Of a stretch of 15,268 bases of DNA, positions 6,871 to 14,433 are shown piece after piece. The notes beneath the pieces are model-generated. The model saw only the letters and a program-made list of their open reading frames with translations. It did no database searches and was not told the DNA's origin. Location: positions 1 through 15,268 of the forward strand of contig JAEZCF010000065.1 in assembly GCA_023430045.1 (NCBI GenBank). Reading direction: 5' to 3'. The position numbers and the translations under genes were made by a program. Origin of the DNA: Pseudomonadota bacterium (GTDB taxonomy: Bacteria > Pseudomonadota > Gammaproteobacteria > Xanthomonadales > Xanthomonadaceae). Within the stretch, counting starts at the first letter, position 1. Every line of letters begins with the position of its first letter.

Positions 6871-7701
6871 AGCAACGAACTCGGCAACATGGACCTGCCA
6901 CCGCAACAGGCCGGCGACGATGCCGCCATTGCCGACGCCTTCACCAGCGCGCGTCGCACCGGCGCTTCGCTGCCCGCCTTTCCCGGTGCCATCCCCGCCG
7001 ACCTGGTCCACGCCTATCGCGTGCAAGACCTCGCCATCAGCCAGTGGGACGACCAGGTAGTGGGCTGGAAAGTCGGCTACATCGCCGCCGAACGTCGCGA
7101 CGCATCCGGTGACGATCGCCTGCTGGGTCCGATCTTCAAGCGTCGGCTCGAAAATGCTACCGGTGGAACAGTAGTCGACATCGCGGTGTTCGAAGGTGGT
7201 TTTGCCGCCGTGGAAGCCGAGTACGTACTGGAACTGCTGGAAGACGCGCCCGCCGACCAGCTGGACTGGACGCCGGAACAGGCCGAAGCCCTCCCGGCGC
7301 GGCTGTACATCGGCGTGGAAGTGGCCAGCAGCCCGCTGGCGACGATCAACATCCTCGGGCCGCGGGTCGTGGTGTCCGATTTCGGCAACAACAACGGCCT
7401 GGTGCTCGGCCCGGAGATCCCGGACTGGACCACACGCGACGACAACGAACTGCGTGCGGAAACGCAGATCGAAGGCGCCCTGGTCGGCATCGGCGGCGCG
7501 GACCGGCTGCCCGGCGGCCTGCGCACCGCCTTCGCTTTCGCGCTGTCCCGTTCGGCCAGGCGTGGCCGTCCGCTCAAGCGCGGAGAACTCATCGCCACCG
7601 GCAACGCCACCGGTATCCATGACATCACCGTAGGCCAGACCGCGCTGGTGCGTTTTGCCGGCTTCGGTGACATTGCCTGCAGGGCCGTACCGGCCGGCTG
7701 A
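6868..7701 (+). CDS. 2-keto-4-pentenoate hydratase / FAH-superfamily enzyme
   Basis: A 277-residue cytosolic enzyme. Members of the MhpD-like branch of the fumarylacetoacetate hydrolase superfamily hydrate 2-keto-4-enoic acids or cleave or decarboxylate related keto acids with a divalent metal. Visible signatures are WKVG (67-70), acidic metal ligands E116 and E118 in AVEAEY, E151 in YIGVEVASSP, D171 and N174 in DFGNNNGLVLG, and a C-terminal GEL-ATGNATGIHDI segment (239-253). The usual length is about 260-270 residues. It is the first gene of the operon, 38 bases before the TRAP binding protein, and carries the operator in its promoter. No aromatic-catabolism genes are near, so the true substrate is probably a keto-deoxy sugar acid or unsaturated uronate derivative. 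That is inference, and the family alone does not specify it. Confidence 0.85.
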   Translation: MSNELGNMDLPPQQAGDDAAIADAFTSARRTGASLPAFPGAIPADLVHAYRVQDLAISQWDDQVVGWKVGYIAAERRDASGDDRLLGPIFKRRLENATGGTVVDIAVFEGGFAAVEAEYVLELLEDAPADQLDWTPEQAEALPARLYIGVEVASSPLATINILGPRVVVSDFGNNNGLVLGPEIPDWTTRDDNELRAETQIEGALVGIGGADRLPGGLRTAFAFALSRSARRGRPLKRGELIATGNATGIHDITVGQTALVRFAGFGDIACRAVPAG

Positions 7702-7739
7702 CCGCCGGCGGCACGGTGGACACGCGCGGGAGGGCGCAG

Positions 7740-8741
7740 ATGATCACACGTAGAAACTTCCTGGCCACCAGCCTCGGCGCGCTCGCCGCGCCCATGGTGG
7801 CTGGCTGCAGCCGGTCCAGCGAAACGGGGGCCGCCAGCCACCTGCTGACCGCCACCGATGTGCACGTGGCCGACTACCCCACCGTCACTGCGGTGAAATG
7901 GATCGGCGAAACGCTGGAACGTGAAAGTGGCGGCCGCCTGCGCCTGCGCCAATACCATTCCGGCCAGCTGGGCCGCGAATCCGAGGCGATCGACATGGCC
8001 CGCTTCGGTGCCATCGACATCACCCGCGTCTATTCGGGCGCGCTCAACAATGCGTTCCCGCTGACCCAGGCACTGTGCCTGCCGTATGTGTTCGACTCGG
8101 TCGCGCACATGCGCGCGGCGCTCGATGGCGGCGTCGCCGATGCCGTGCTGCGCGGTTTCGAGAGCCGCGACCTGGTGGGCCTGGCGATCTACGATTCCGG
8201 TGCGCGCTGCTTCTACAACACCAAGCATCCGATCATTGAACCGCGTGATCTGCACGGGCTGAAGCTGCGCGTGGCGTCCTCGGACATCTTCATCCAGCTG
8301 ATGCGGCTGTTCGGCGCCAACCCGACGCCGATGTCGCTGGGTGACACGTTCTCCGGCATGGAAACGCACATGATCGACGGTGCGGAGAACAACATGCGCA
8401 GTTTCCACTCCAGCCGTCATTTCGAGGCCGCGCATTACTGGTCGCAGAGCGATCATTCCTACGCCCCGGACGTGCTGCTGATGTCGCGCAGCAGCTTCGA
8501 ACAGCTGCAGCCCGCCGACCGCCAGCTGCTGCTGGACACCGCGCGTGCTTCGGTGGACGTGATGCGCCAGCAGTGGGATGCCTCCGAGGACGCCGCGCGT
8601 ACGGCGGTGAAGGAGTACGGGGTGAAGACCAACGACGTCGATCTGGCGGCGTTCCGCAAGGCCGCCGACCCGCTGGTGCGCGAGTACCTGCGCCACCCGG
8701 AGCTGGCGGCACTGGTCCGCCGCATACGCGATCTCGCCTGA
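7740..8741 (+). CDS. TRAP transporter substrate-binding protein (DctP family), Tat lipoprotein
   Basis: A 333-residue extracytoplasmic binding protein. The ATG at 7740 is chosen because GGGAGG (7728-7733) lies 6 bases upstream and because the protein then begins with a twin-arginine motif (TRRNFLAT, residues 3-10); an ATG at 7716 would add 8 residues. The leader ends in a lipobox, VAGC with C23, so the mature protein should be lipid-anchored. DctP hallmarks follow: the SGQLG segment (74-78), LKLRV with R177, the Arg that normally clamps the ligand carboxylate, and the METHMIDGAENN segment (207-218). The family binds C4-dicarboxylates, uronates and other acids; with kduI/kduD nearby, a uronate or unsaturated uronate is likely. 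It is the second gene of the operon. Confidence 0.93.
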   Translation: MITRRNFLATSLGALAAPMVAGCSRSSETGAASHLLTATDVHVADYPTVTAVKWIGETLERESGGRLRLRQYHSGQLGRESEAIDMARFGAIDITRVYSGALNNAFPLTQALCLPYVFDSVAHMRAALDGGVADAVLRGFESRDLVGLAIYDSGARCFYNTKHPIIEPRDLHGLKLRVASSDIFIQLMRLFGANPTPMSLGDTFSGMETHMIDGAENNMRSFHSSRHFEAAHYWSQSDHSYAPDVLLMSRSSFEQLQPADRQLLLDTARASVDVMRQQWDASEDAARTAVKEYGVKTNDVDLAAFRKAADPLVREYLRHPELAALVRRIRDLA

Positions 8742-8750
8742 GGAACTCCC

Positions 8751-9293
8751 ATGACCGATACGACGACGGGCATCGCCCACGTTGAAAAGCATCGCGGACA
8801 GCAACTACTGGACCGCATCGCCGACATCGCCATCCATATCGCCGTGCTGGCCCTGCTGGGCCTGGTCGTGGTGCAGGGCTGGCAGGTGTTCGCCCGCTAC
8901 GTGATCAACGATTCGCCCAGCTGGACCGAGCCGGTGACGCTGCTGCTGCTGAGCACGGCCATGAGCCTGGGCGCGGCCTGTGGCGTGCACACCAACCGTC
9001 ATTTCGGCTTCTTCCTGCTTGCCGCCTACATGGGTGCCGGCGTGCGCCGGGCGGTCGATACCCTGGTGCAACTAGTGATCGCCGTGCTCGGTGGATTCAT
9101 CGCGGCATGGGCGGCCGTCCTGCTGCTCGACGGCATGGACATCAAGGCGGCCGGCGCCAACCTTCCGCAGAGCATCAATTACCTGCCACTGGCGATCGGT
9201 GGCGTGCTGATGGTGCTGTTCGCGCTCAACCGCGCGTGGCGGGTGCACAGGCCGCTGGTCGTCGTGGCCGAAGACGCTGAAGGAGAACGTTGA
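8751..9293 (+). CDS. TRAP transporter small permease subunit (DctQ family)
   Basis: A 180-residue inner-membrane protein with four predicted helices (about residues 24-42, 60-79, 100-125 and 142-160), the normal DctQ topology. FARYVINDSPSWTEP (47-61) is the family signature between helices 1 and 2. Its ribosome site GAGGAA (8740-8745) overlaps the TGA stop of the binding protein, which indicates translational coupling. It should assemble with the large permease and receive ligand from the binding protein. The charged C-terminal tail (AEDAEGER) is dispensable-looking. The start at 8751 is well supported by this spacing. Confidence 0.92.
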   Translation: MTDTTTGIAHVEKHRGQQLLDRIADIAIHIAVLALLGLVVVQGWQVFARYVINDSPSWTEPVTLLLLSTAMSLGAACGVHTNRHFGFFLLAAYMGAGVRRAVDTLVQLVIAVLGGFIAAWAAVLLLDGMDIKAAGANLPQSINYLPLAIGGVLMVLFALNRAWRVHRPLVVVAEDAEGER

Positions 9294-9295
9294 TC

Positions 9296-10579
9296 ATGGG
9301 TATCGCCCTTCTGTTTGCCGTGTTCGCGGTATTGCTGCTGCTCGGCGTGCCGGTGGCCTTTGCATTGGCCGCCGCGGCGCTGGCCACCCTGCTCTACCTG
9401 GACATTCCCAGCATCGTGCTGGTCCAGCAGATTTCCGCGGGCACCGGTTCGGCCTCGCTGATCGCCATTCCGTTGTTCATCTTCGCCGGTGAAATCATGA
9501 TGCGCGGTGGCATCTCCGAACGCCTGATCGCGCTGGCCTCGTCATTGGTCGGCCGCATGCGCGGCGGCCTCGGGCAGGTATCCATCCTGTCTTCGCTGTT
9601 TTTCGGCGGCGTGTCCGGCTCGGCCATCGCCGATGTATCGGCGGTGGGCGGCACGATGATCCCGCAGATGGTCAAGCGCGGCTACGACCGCGATTTCGCG
9701 GTCAACGTCAGCATCACCGCCGCGCTGGTGGCCCTGCTGGTGCCGCCTTCGCACAACCTGATCCTGTTCTCCGCTGCCGCCGGTGGTGGACTGTCCATCG
9801 CCGATCTGTTCGCGGCCGGCATCGTGCCGGCGCTGCTGATGACCGTGGTCCTGATGTTCACCGGTTACGTGGTGGCGCGCCGCCGCGGCTATGGCGTGGA
9901 AGCATTCCCCGGCTGGCGCGCGGTGCTGCTGCGCATGGTCTCCGCCCTGCCCGGCCTGGGCCTGGTGGCGCTGATCTTCGTCGGCATCCGCGCCGGCATC
10001 TTCACCGCGGTGGAAAGCGCGGCCATCGCCGTGGTGTATGCGCTGCTGGTGACCACCGTCCTGTACCGGCAGCTGCGCTGGCGGGAATTCCTGGACACGG
10101 TCATCCATGCCGCGCGCAGCACCGGCGTGATCCTGTTCGTGATCGCCACCGCAGCGGTGTTCGGCTGGCTGCTGGCCTTCCTGCAGGTGCCGACGGCAGC
10201 GGTGGACTTCCTGCAGTCATTCGCGCACAGCCAGTTCATGGTTCTGCTGATGATCGTGGTGATGCTGCTGTTGCTGGGTACGTTCATGGACCTGGCGCCG
10301 ATGATCCTGATCTGCACGCCGATCTTCCTGCCGGTGGCGAGGGCGTACGGCATCGATCCGATCCACTTCGGCCTGGTGCTGGTGCTGACCGGTGGCCTGG
10401 GCCTGGTGACCCCGCCGGTTGGCTCGGTGCTCTTCATCGGTACCGCCATCGGCAAGATCAGCGTCGGCGAGAGCATGCGCAGCATCTGGCCGTTCTGGTT
10501 CGCCGCGCTCGGCGTGCTGCTGATCGTGGCGTTCTTCCCCGGCCTGTCGTTGTGGCTGCCGCAGCTGCTGCGCGCATGA
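9296..10579 (+). CDS. TRAP transporter large permease subunit (DctM family)
   Basis: A 427-residue protein made of closely packed hydrophobic helices. DctM proteins carry out ion-gradient-driven uptake. The family motif FFGGVSGSAIADVSAVGG is at residues 102-119, and a second conserved loop, GLVTPPVGSVLFIG, is near 363-376. Two starts are possible: TTG at 9290, which overlaps the DctQ stop as TTGA, and ATG at 9296. I prefer ATG because AGGAG (9281-9285) is 10 bases away, while it is only 4 from TTG; the difference is two residues. The length matches the family. With DctP and DctQ it forms a complete TRAP system. GH43 follows after 77 bases. Confidence 0.93.
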   Translation: MGIALLFAVFAVLLLLGVPVAFALAAAALATLLYLDIPSIVLVQQISAGTGSASLIAIPLFIFAGEIMMRGGISERLIALASSLVGRMRGGLGQVSILSSLFFGGVSGSAIADVSAVGGTMIPQMVKRGYDRDFAVNVSITAALVALLVPPSHNLILFSAAAGGGLSIADLFAAGIVPALLMTVVLMFTGYVVARRRGYGVEAFPGWRAVLLRMVSALPGLGLVALIFVGIRAGIFTAVESAAIAVVYALLVTTVLYRQLRWREFLDTVIHAARSTGVILFVIATAAVFGWLLAFLQVPTAAVDFLQSFAHSQFMVLLMIVVMLLLLGTFMDLAPMILICTPIFLPVARAYGIDPIHFGLVLVLTGGLGLVTPPVGSVLFIGTAIGKISVGESMRSIWPFWFAALGVLLIVAFFPGLSLWLPQLLRA

Positions 10580-10619
10580 CGCGCGGGGCATCGCGCCGCC
10601 GGCGCCTGCCGGGCGAAAC

Positions 10620-10629
10620 CCGGTGTCAT
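10620..10629 (-). promoter_or_regulatory. Putative operator half-site before the GH43 gene
   Basis: CCGGTGTCAT is the exact reverse complement of the ATGACACCGG decamer found before the hydratase and kduI. The other arm is poor (3 of 6 palindrome pairs). It lies in the 77-base gap after the large permease gene, 28 bases before the GH43 ATG. No strong promoter is evident beside it, so its effect is uncertain. Confidence 0.4.
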
Positions 10630-10656
10630 CGATCATCCGTTGCGGGAGAGAAAACG

Positions 10657-12240
10657 ATGCAGTCCACGAAAAGCCTGATGCGCCTGCTGGCCACCGGCCT
10701 GCTGCTGGCAACGTTCGTCGCGTCCGCCGCTGGACCGGCCACGCCGTGGAAACGCGGCATCGAGAACCAGCGCCAGGCCGACCTGGGCGACGGCACCTAC
10801 CTCAATCCGGTGTTCGCCGGCGACCGTCCTGATCCATCGGTGCTGAAGGATGGCCAGGACTACTACCTCACCCTGTCCTCGTTCGATGCCTACCCCGGCC
10901 TGCCGATCTGGCACTCGCGCGACCTGGTGAACTGGCAACCGCTGGGTCATGCCATCACCAGGAACGTCGGCGCGATCTGGGCCCCGGACATCGTCAAGCA
11001 TGAAGGCCGCTACTACATCTACTTTCCGGCGCGCACCGGCGACACGCGCAGCAATTTCGTGGTCTGGGCCGACGACATCAAGGGGCCCTGGAGTGAACCG
11101 ATCGACATCGGCCTGGAGAAGTACATCGATCCCGGCCATGCGGTAGGCGAGGACGGCAAGCGCTACCTGTTCCTCAGCGGTGGCGACTACGTGCAGCTGG
11201 CCGACGACGGCCTGAGCGTGGTGGGTACGCCGAAGCATGTCTACAACGGCTGGAAATATCCGGAAAGCTGGGATGTGGAGGCCTATGCGCAGGAAGGGCC
11301 GAAGATCAGCTTCCGCGACGGCTGGTACTACATGACCACCGCGGTGGGCGGCACCGCCGGCCCGCCGACCGGGCACATGGTGATCACCGCACGCTCGCGT
11401 TCCATCCATGGTCCGTGGGTGAACGCGCCGAACAATCCCATCACGCGCACGCGGTCAGCGGCCGAGCCGTGGTGGTCGCGCGGTCATGCCACGCTGATCG
11501 AAGGCACCGACAGCCGCTGGTGGATGATGTACCACGGCTACGAAAATGGTTACTGGACGCTCGGACGGCAAGCCCTTCTGGAGCCGATCGAGTGGACCGC
11601 CGATGGCTGGTTCGTGGCCCGCGGTGGCGATCTGGGGCAGCCGCTGCGCAAGCCGGCCGGCGAATCGGTGGGTGCGCATGGCATGGCGCTGTCGGACAGC
11701 TTCACCGGCAATGCCCTGGGAGCGCAGTGGTCCTTCTACAATCCGGCCCAGGACGAATACCGACGGCTGGCGTTCACGGACAAGGGCCTGGTGCTGCAGG
11801 GCAAGGGCGAAATCCCGCGCGACAGTTCGCCGCTGACCGCGATCGCCGGCGACACCGCCTACCAGTTCGAGGTGGAGATGCAGATCGCCCCGGGCGCGGT
11901 CGGTGGCGCATTGCTGTTCTACAGTGACCGCCTGTACGTGGGTGTCGGCAGCAACGGCGAGCAGTTCATCATGCACCGCTATGGCGAAGAGCGCCCCACC
12001 CGGTTGTCGGCCAGCAACAAGGGCGGCAGGCTGTGGCTGAGGGTCACCAACAACCGCCACATCGTCACCGTTCATTCCAGTACCGATGGCCGGACCTGGC
12101 AGAAGTACCCGGTTCAGATGGAAGTGTCCGGTTACCATCACAATGTGGCGGGCAGGTTCCTCGCCCTGAAACCGGCCCTCTACGCGGCCGGCGACGGCGC
12201 GGTGACCTTCCGCAACTTCCGCTACCGCGCGCTCGATTGA
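10657..12240 (+). CDS. Exported glycoside hydrolase family 43 enzyme with C-terminal jelly-roll domain
   Basis: A 527-residue protein. The ATG at 10657 is preferred because GGGAGAG (10644-10650) is 6 bases upstream and a Sec signal peptide (1-25, ending ASA) follows; the frame is open further upstream but overlaps the permease gene. The five-bladed propeller carries the GH43 catalytic set: base D59 in RPDPS, pKa-tuning D158 in YIDPG, and acid E213 in QEGP. Supporting motifs are IWAPDI (107-112) and WWSRGHATL (272-280). Residues ~346-525 (DSFTGNALGAQWSF onwards) form the beta-sandwich common in GH43 beta-xylosidases and arabinofuranosidases. Likely it releases arabinose, xylose or galactose from side chains of pectin or hemicellulose in the periplasm or outside; the exact sugar cannot be read from sequence. 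It lies between the transporter and regulator genes, probably co-transcribed with both. Confidence 0.92.
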   Translation: MQSTKSLMRLLATGLLLATFVASAAGPATPWKRGIENQRQADLGDGTYLNPVFAGDRPDPSVLKDGQDYYLTLSSFDAYPGLPIWHSRDLVNWQPLGHAITRNVGAIWAPDIVKHEGRYYIYFPARTGDTRSNFVVWADDIKGPWSEPIDIGLEKYIDPGHAVGEDGKRYLFLSGGDYVQLADDGLSVVGTPKHVYNGWKYPESWDVEAYAQEGPKISFRDGWYYMTTAVGGTAGPPTGHMVITARSRSIHGPWVNAPNNPITRTRSAAEPWWSRGHATLIEGTDSRWWMMYHGYENGYWTLGRQALLEPIEWTADGWFVARGGDLGQPLRKPAGESVGAHGMALSDSFTGNALGAQWSFYNPAQDEYRRLAFTDKGLVLQGKGEIPRDSSPLTAIAGDTAYQFEVEMQIAPGAVGGALLFYSDRLYVGVGSNGEQFIMHRYGEERPTRLSASNKGGRLWLRVTNNRHIVTVHSSTDGRTWQKYPVQMEVSGYHHNVAGRFLALKPALYAAGDGAVTFRNFRYRALD

Positions 12241-12280
12241 TCGCGCGGCTGGACCACCCTGGACTCATCTGGTTCCCGAC

Positions 12281-13339
12281 ATGTCAGTGCGCAACAAGAA
12301 CGACGCCACTTCGCCGGTGTTCGCCAAAGGCAAGGCCGCCACGATCAACGACATCGCACGCCTGTCGGGTGTCTCGAAGAAAACGGTCTCAAGGATCATC
12401 AACAACTCCCCGCTGGTGCGCAAGGACACGCGCGAGAAGGTCGAGGCGCTGATGCGTGAAGTCGGCTACACGCCGGATCCGCTGGCGCGCGGGCTGGCAT
12501 TCCGGCGCTCGTTCCTGATCGGCATGGTGTACGACAACCCCACCGCGCAGTACATCGTGGACATGCAGTACGGTGCGCTGGACGCGCTGCGCGGGTCCAG
12601 CTTCGAGCTGGTGGTGCATCCCTGCGACAGCCGCAGCCCGGGCTACATCGATGGCGTGCTGCGCTTCGTGCAGCAGCAGAAGCTGCACGGGGTGATCCTG
12701 GTGCCGCGTGCGTCCGAAGACCAGGCACTGGCCGATGCGCTGGAAGAAATCGGCTGCCGTTTCACCCGCATTGCCGCGCTGCCGCTGGATGAAACCTCGC
12801 AGATGGTGGTCACCCATGACCGCGATGGCGCTGCCGAGGCCGCAGACTACCTGCTCTCGCTCGGCCACCGCGACATCGCCCTGGTCACCGGTCCCAGCGC
12901 CTACCGCTCCGCGCACGAGCGCACGTCCGGTTTCATCGAGGCGCTGGCCAAGCGCGGCATCGAGCTTCCGAAAGAGCGCATCGTCGAGGCCGGTTACACC
13001 TTCGAATCCGGTGTCGCCGCCGCCGAGAAGCTGCTGCTTGGCAAGAAGCGGCCGACCGCGATCTTCACCGGCAACGATGAAATGGCCGCAGGTATCTACA
13101 AGGTGGCGCTGCGCGCGGGCATCAACATCCCGCGCCAGCTGTCCATCATCGGGTATGACGACAGCCCGCTGGCATCGCGCCTGTGGCCATCGCTGACCTC
13201 GGTGCGACGGCATACCCGCGACACCGGACGTACCGCCGCGGCGATGCTGATCCAGCCCGACGGCCAGCCCGCGCTGCAGATCGCCAGCGTGCGTCCGCAC
13301 CTGATCGTGCGCGATTCCTGCCAGCCCCCCGAAGACTGA
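12281..13339 (+). CDS. LacI-family transcriptional regulator
   Basis: A 352-residue regulator. A 20-residue N-terminal extension precedes the helix-turn-helix (TINDIARLSGVSKKTVSRI, 21-39), then the hinge segment PDPLARGL (65-72) and a periplasmic-binding-protein-like effector domain (about 78-345, including TGNDEMAAG and the SIIGYDDSPLA segment). It is the last gene of the operon, 40 bases after GH43. The ATG at 12281 has no strong ribosome site, so translation may be low or coupled. The linked GACACCGGTGTC palindrome is of the central-CG type common for LacI-family operators, so it is the obvious candidate to bind the sites before the hydratase, GH43 and kduI. An uronate-pathway intermediate such as KDG would be a natural inducer (inference). 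Confidence 0.93.
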   Translation: MSVRNKNDATSPVFAKGKAATINDIARLSGVSKKTVSRIINNSPLVRKDTREKVEALMREVGYTPDPLARGLAFRRSFLIGMVYDNPTAQYIVDMQYGALDALRGSSFELVVHPCDSRSPGYIDGVLRFVQQQKLHGVILVPRASEDQALADALEEIGCRFTRIAALPLDETSQMVVTHDRDGAAEAADYLLSLGHRDIALVTGPSAYRSAHERTSGFIEALAKRGIELPKERIVEAGYTFESGVAAAEKLLLGKKRPTAIFTGNDEMAAGIYKVALRAGINIPRQLSIIGYDDSPLASRLWPSLTSVRRHTRDTGRTAAAMLIQPDGQPALQIASVRPHLIVRDSCQPPED

Positions 13340-13345
13340 GAAGGC

Positions 13346-13366
13346 ATCCCGGCCAACGGTCGGGAT
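13346..13366 (+). terminator. Hairpin after the LacI-family gene, possible terminator
   Basis: ATCCCGGCC-AAC-GGTCGGGAT forms a 9-bp stem with one G-T wobble, 6 bases after the stop codon. No T-run follows, so it is not a classic intrinsic terminator. It shares the 11-mer CCGGCCAACGG with the REP fragment at 15258-15268, so it may be derived from a REP arm. Confidence 0.5.
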
Positions 13367-13430
13367 CACTGGCTCGCAGATCACAGACCGGCCGTCGTGA
13401 CTGTTCACCCGACCGACGGTGCGCTGCAAA

Positions 13431-13459
13431 ATGACACCGGTGTCCAAGGTGGCTAGAAT
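13431..13459 (+). promoter_or_regulatory. Sigma70-type promoter of kduI-kduD
   Basis: ATGACA at 13431-13436 (5/6 to TTGACA) and TAGAAT at 13454-13459 (5/6 to TATAAT) are separated by exactly 17 bases. Transcription should begin near 13466, giving a leader of about 50 bases. The operator palindrome overlaps the -35 hexamer. Confidence 0.75.
13433..13444. promoter_or_regulatory. Putative LacI-family operator of kduI-kduD
   Basis: GACACCGGTGTC is a perfect 12-base palindrome with a central CG. It overlaps the last four bases of the -35 box and the adjoining spacer, a position that would let a repressor exclude RNA polymerase. It includes the decamer shared with the sites at 6791 and 10620. Confidence 0.7.
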
Positions 13460-13515
13460 GCCTCGGAACCGCGCCGTGGCCGATCCGTCGGCCCGCCCCC
13501 TGCTCTGGAGATGCC

Positions 13516-14364
13516 ATGTACTGCAAGACCCACTACGCCACCCATCCCGATGCCATCAAGGGCGCCAGCAATGACGCGCTGCGCGACCTGTACCTGCTCG
13601 ATGGCCTGTTCAACGCCGACGCGGTGACCCTGAAGTACACCCACTACGAGCGCTTCGTGCTCGGTGGCGCGGCGCCGGTCAACGGCCCGGTATCGCTGCC
13701 GAAGCAGACCGAGCCGGCCTCGGCCGCCGGCCATGCGTTCCTGGAGCGTCGCGAGCTCGGCGTGATCAACGTCGGCGCCGGCAGCGGCACCGTGACCGTG
13801 GACGGTACCGAGTTCAAGCTGGGCCCGAAGGACGGCCTGTACGTGGCCATGGGCAGCGAGGAGGTGGTGTTCGCCTCCGATGATGCCGCCACGCCGGCGC
13901 AGTTCTATCTGGCGTCCACCCCGGCGCACGCGCGCTTCGAGACCAAGGCACTGTCGATCAGGGATGCCGTTGCCCTGGATCGCGGTGCGCTGGAAACCAG
14001 CAACGAGCGCACCATCTACCAGTACATCGTGCCGGCCACCTGCCAGTCCTCGCAGCTGCTGCTGGGCCTGACCGTGCTGAAGCCGGGCAGCGTCTGGAAC
14101 ACCATGCCGCCGCATCTGCACGACCGCCGCAGCGAGGTCTACTTCTACTTCGACCTGGGCGCCAACGACCGCGTGTACCACTTCATGGGCGAGCCGGACG
14201 CGCAGCGCCACATCGTGATGCAGAACAACGAAGCGGTGGTCTCGCCGCCGTGGTCGATCCACATGGGTGCCGGCACCAGCAACTACGCCTTCATCTGGGC
14301 GATGGGCGGCGAGAACCTGGATTACACCGACATGCACGTGCTGGACATCTGCCAGCTCAAGTAA
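13516..14364 (+). CDS. kduI: 4-deoxy-L-threo-5-hexosulose-uronate ketol-isomerase
   Basis: A 282-residue cytosolic cupin-fold isomerase that turns 5-dehydro-4-deoxy-D-glucuronate (DKI), the product of unsaturated pectin fragments, into 3-deoxy-D-glycero-2,5-hexodiulosonate (DKII). The zinc ligands known from E. coli KduI (H196, H198, E203, H245) correspond to H200 and H202 in MPPHLHDRRSE, E207, and H249 in WSIHMG, with identical spacing. The N-terminal YATHPDAIKG and YTHYERFVLGG segments are also typical. The ATG at 13516 has GGAG (13507-13510) five bases upstream. It is first in a two-gene unit with kduD and has its own promoter and operator. Confidence 0.97.
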   Translation: MYCKTHYATHPDAIKGASNDALRDLYLLDGLFNADAVTLKYTHYERFVLGGAAPVNGPVSLPKQTEPASAAGHAFLERRELGVINVGAGSGTVTVDGTEFKLGPKDGLYVAMGSEEVVFASDDAATPAQFYLASTPAHARFETKALSIRDAVALDRGALETSNERTIYQYIVPATCQSSQLLLGLTVLKPGSVWNTMPPHLHDRRSEVYFYFDLGANDRVYHFMGEPDAQRHIVMQNNEAVVSPPWSIHMGAGTSNYAFIWAMGGENLDYTDMHVLDICQLK

Positions 14365-14377
14365 ACCCGTCCCGGGA

Positions 14378-14399
14378 CCGCCGGCCATGCTGCCGGCGG
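14378..14399 (+). other. Intercistronic hairpin between kduI and kduD
   Basis: CCGCCGGC-CATGCT-GCCGGCGG gives a perfect 8-bp GC-only stem with a 6-base loop in the 69-base gap. There is no T-run, so readthrough is expected. It could stabilise the kduI message end or adjust the ratio of the two products. Confidence 0.5.
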
Positions 14400-14433
14400 C
14401 CACCTCTACGCAGCTACAAGGAACGCATCCGCA

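Noticed and set aside
7077..8804. Open 575-codon minus-strand frame across the hydratase and TRAP binding-protein genes
   Set aside because: Both plus-strand genes have complete family motifs and ribosome sites. The antisense translation is low-complexity and Arg/Ser/Pro-rich in part.
13391..13420. Nested inverted repeat (GTCGTGA / TCACCCGAC and CCGTCG / CGACGG) before the kduI promoter
   Set aside because: The arms need bulges and overlap each other, with no clear role. It is too weak to call a regulatory site.
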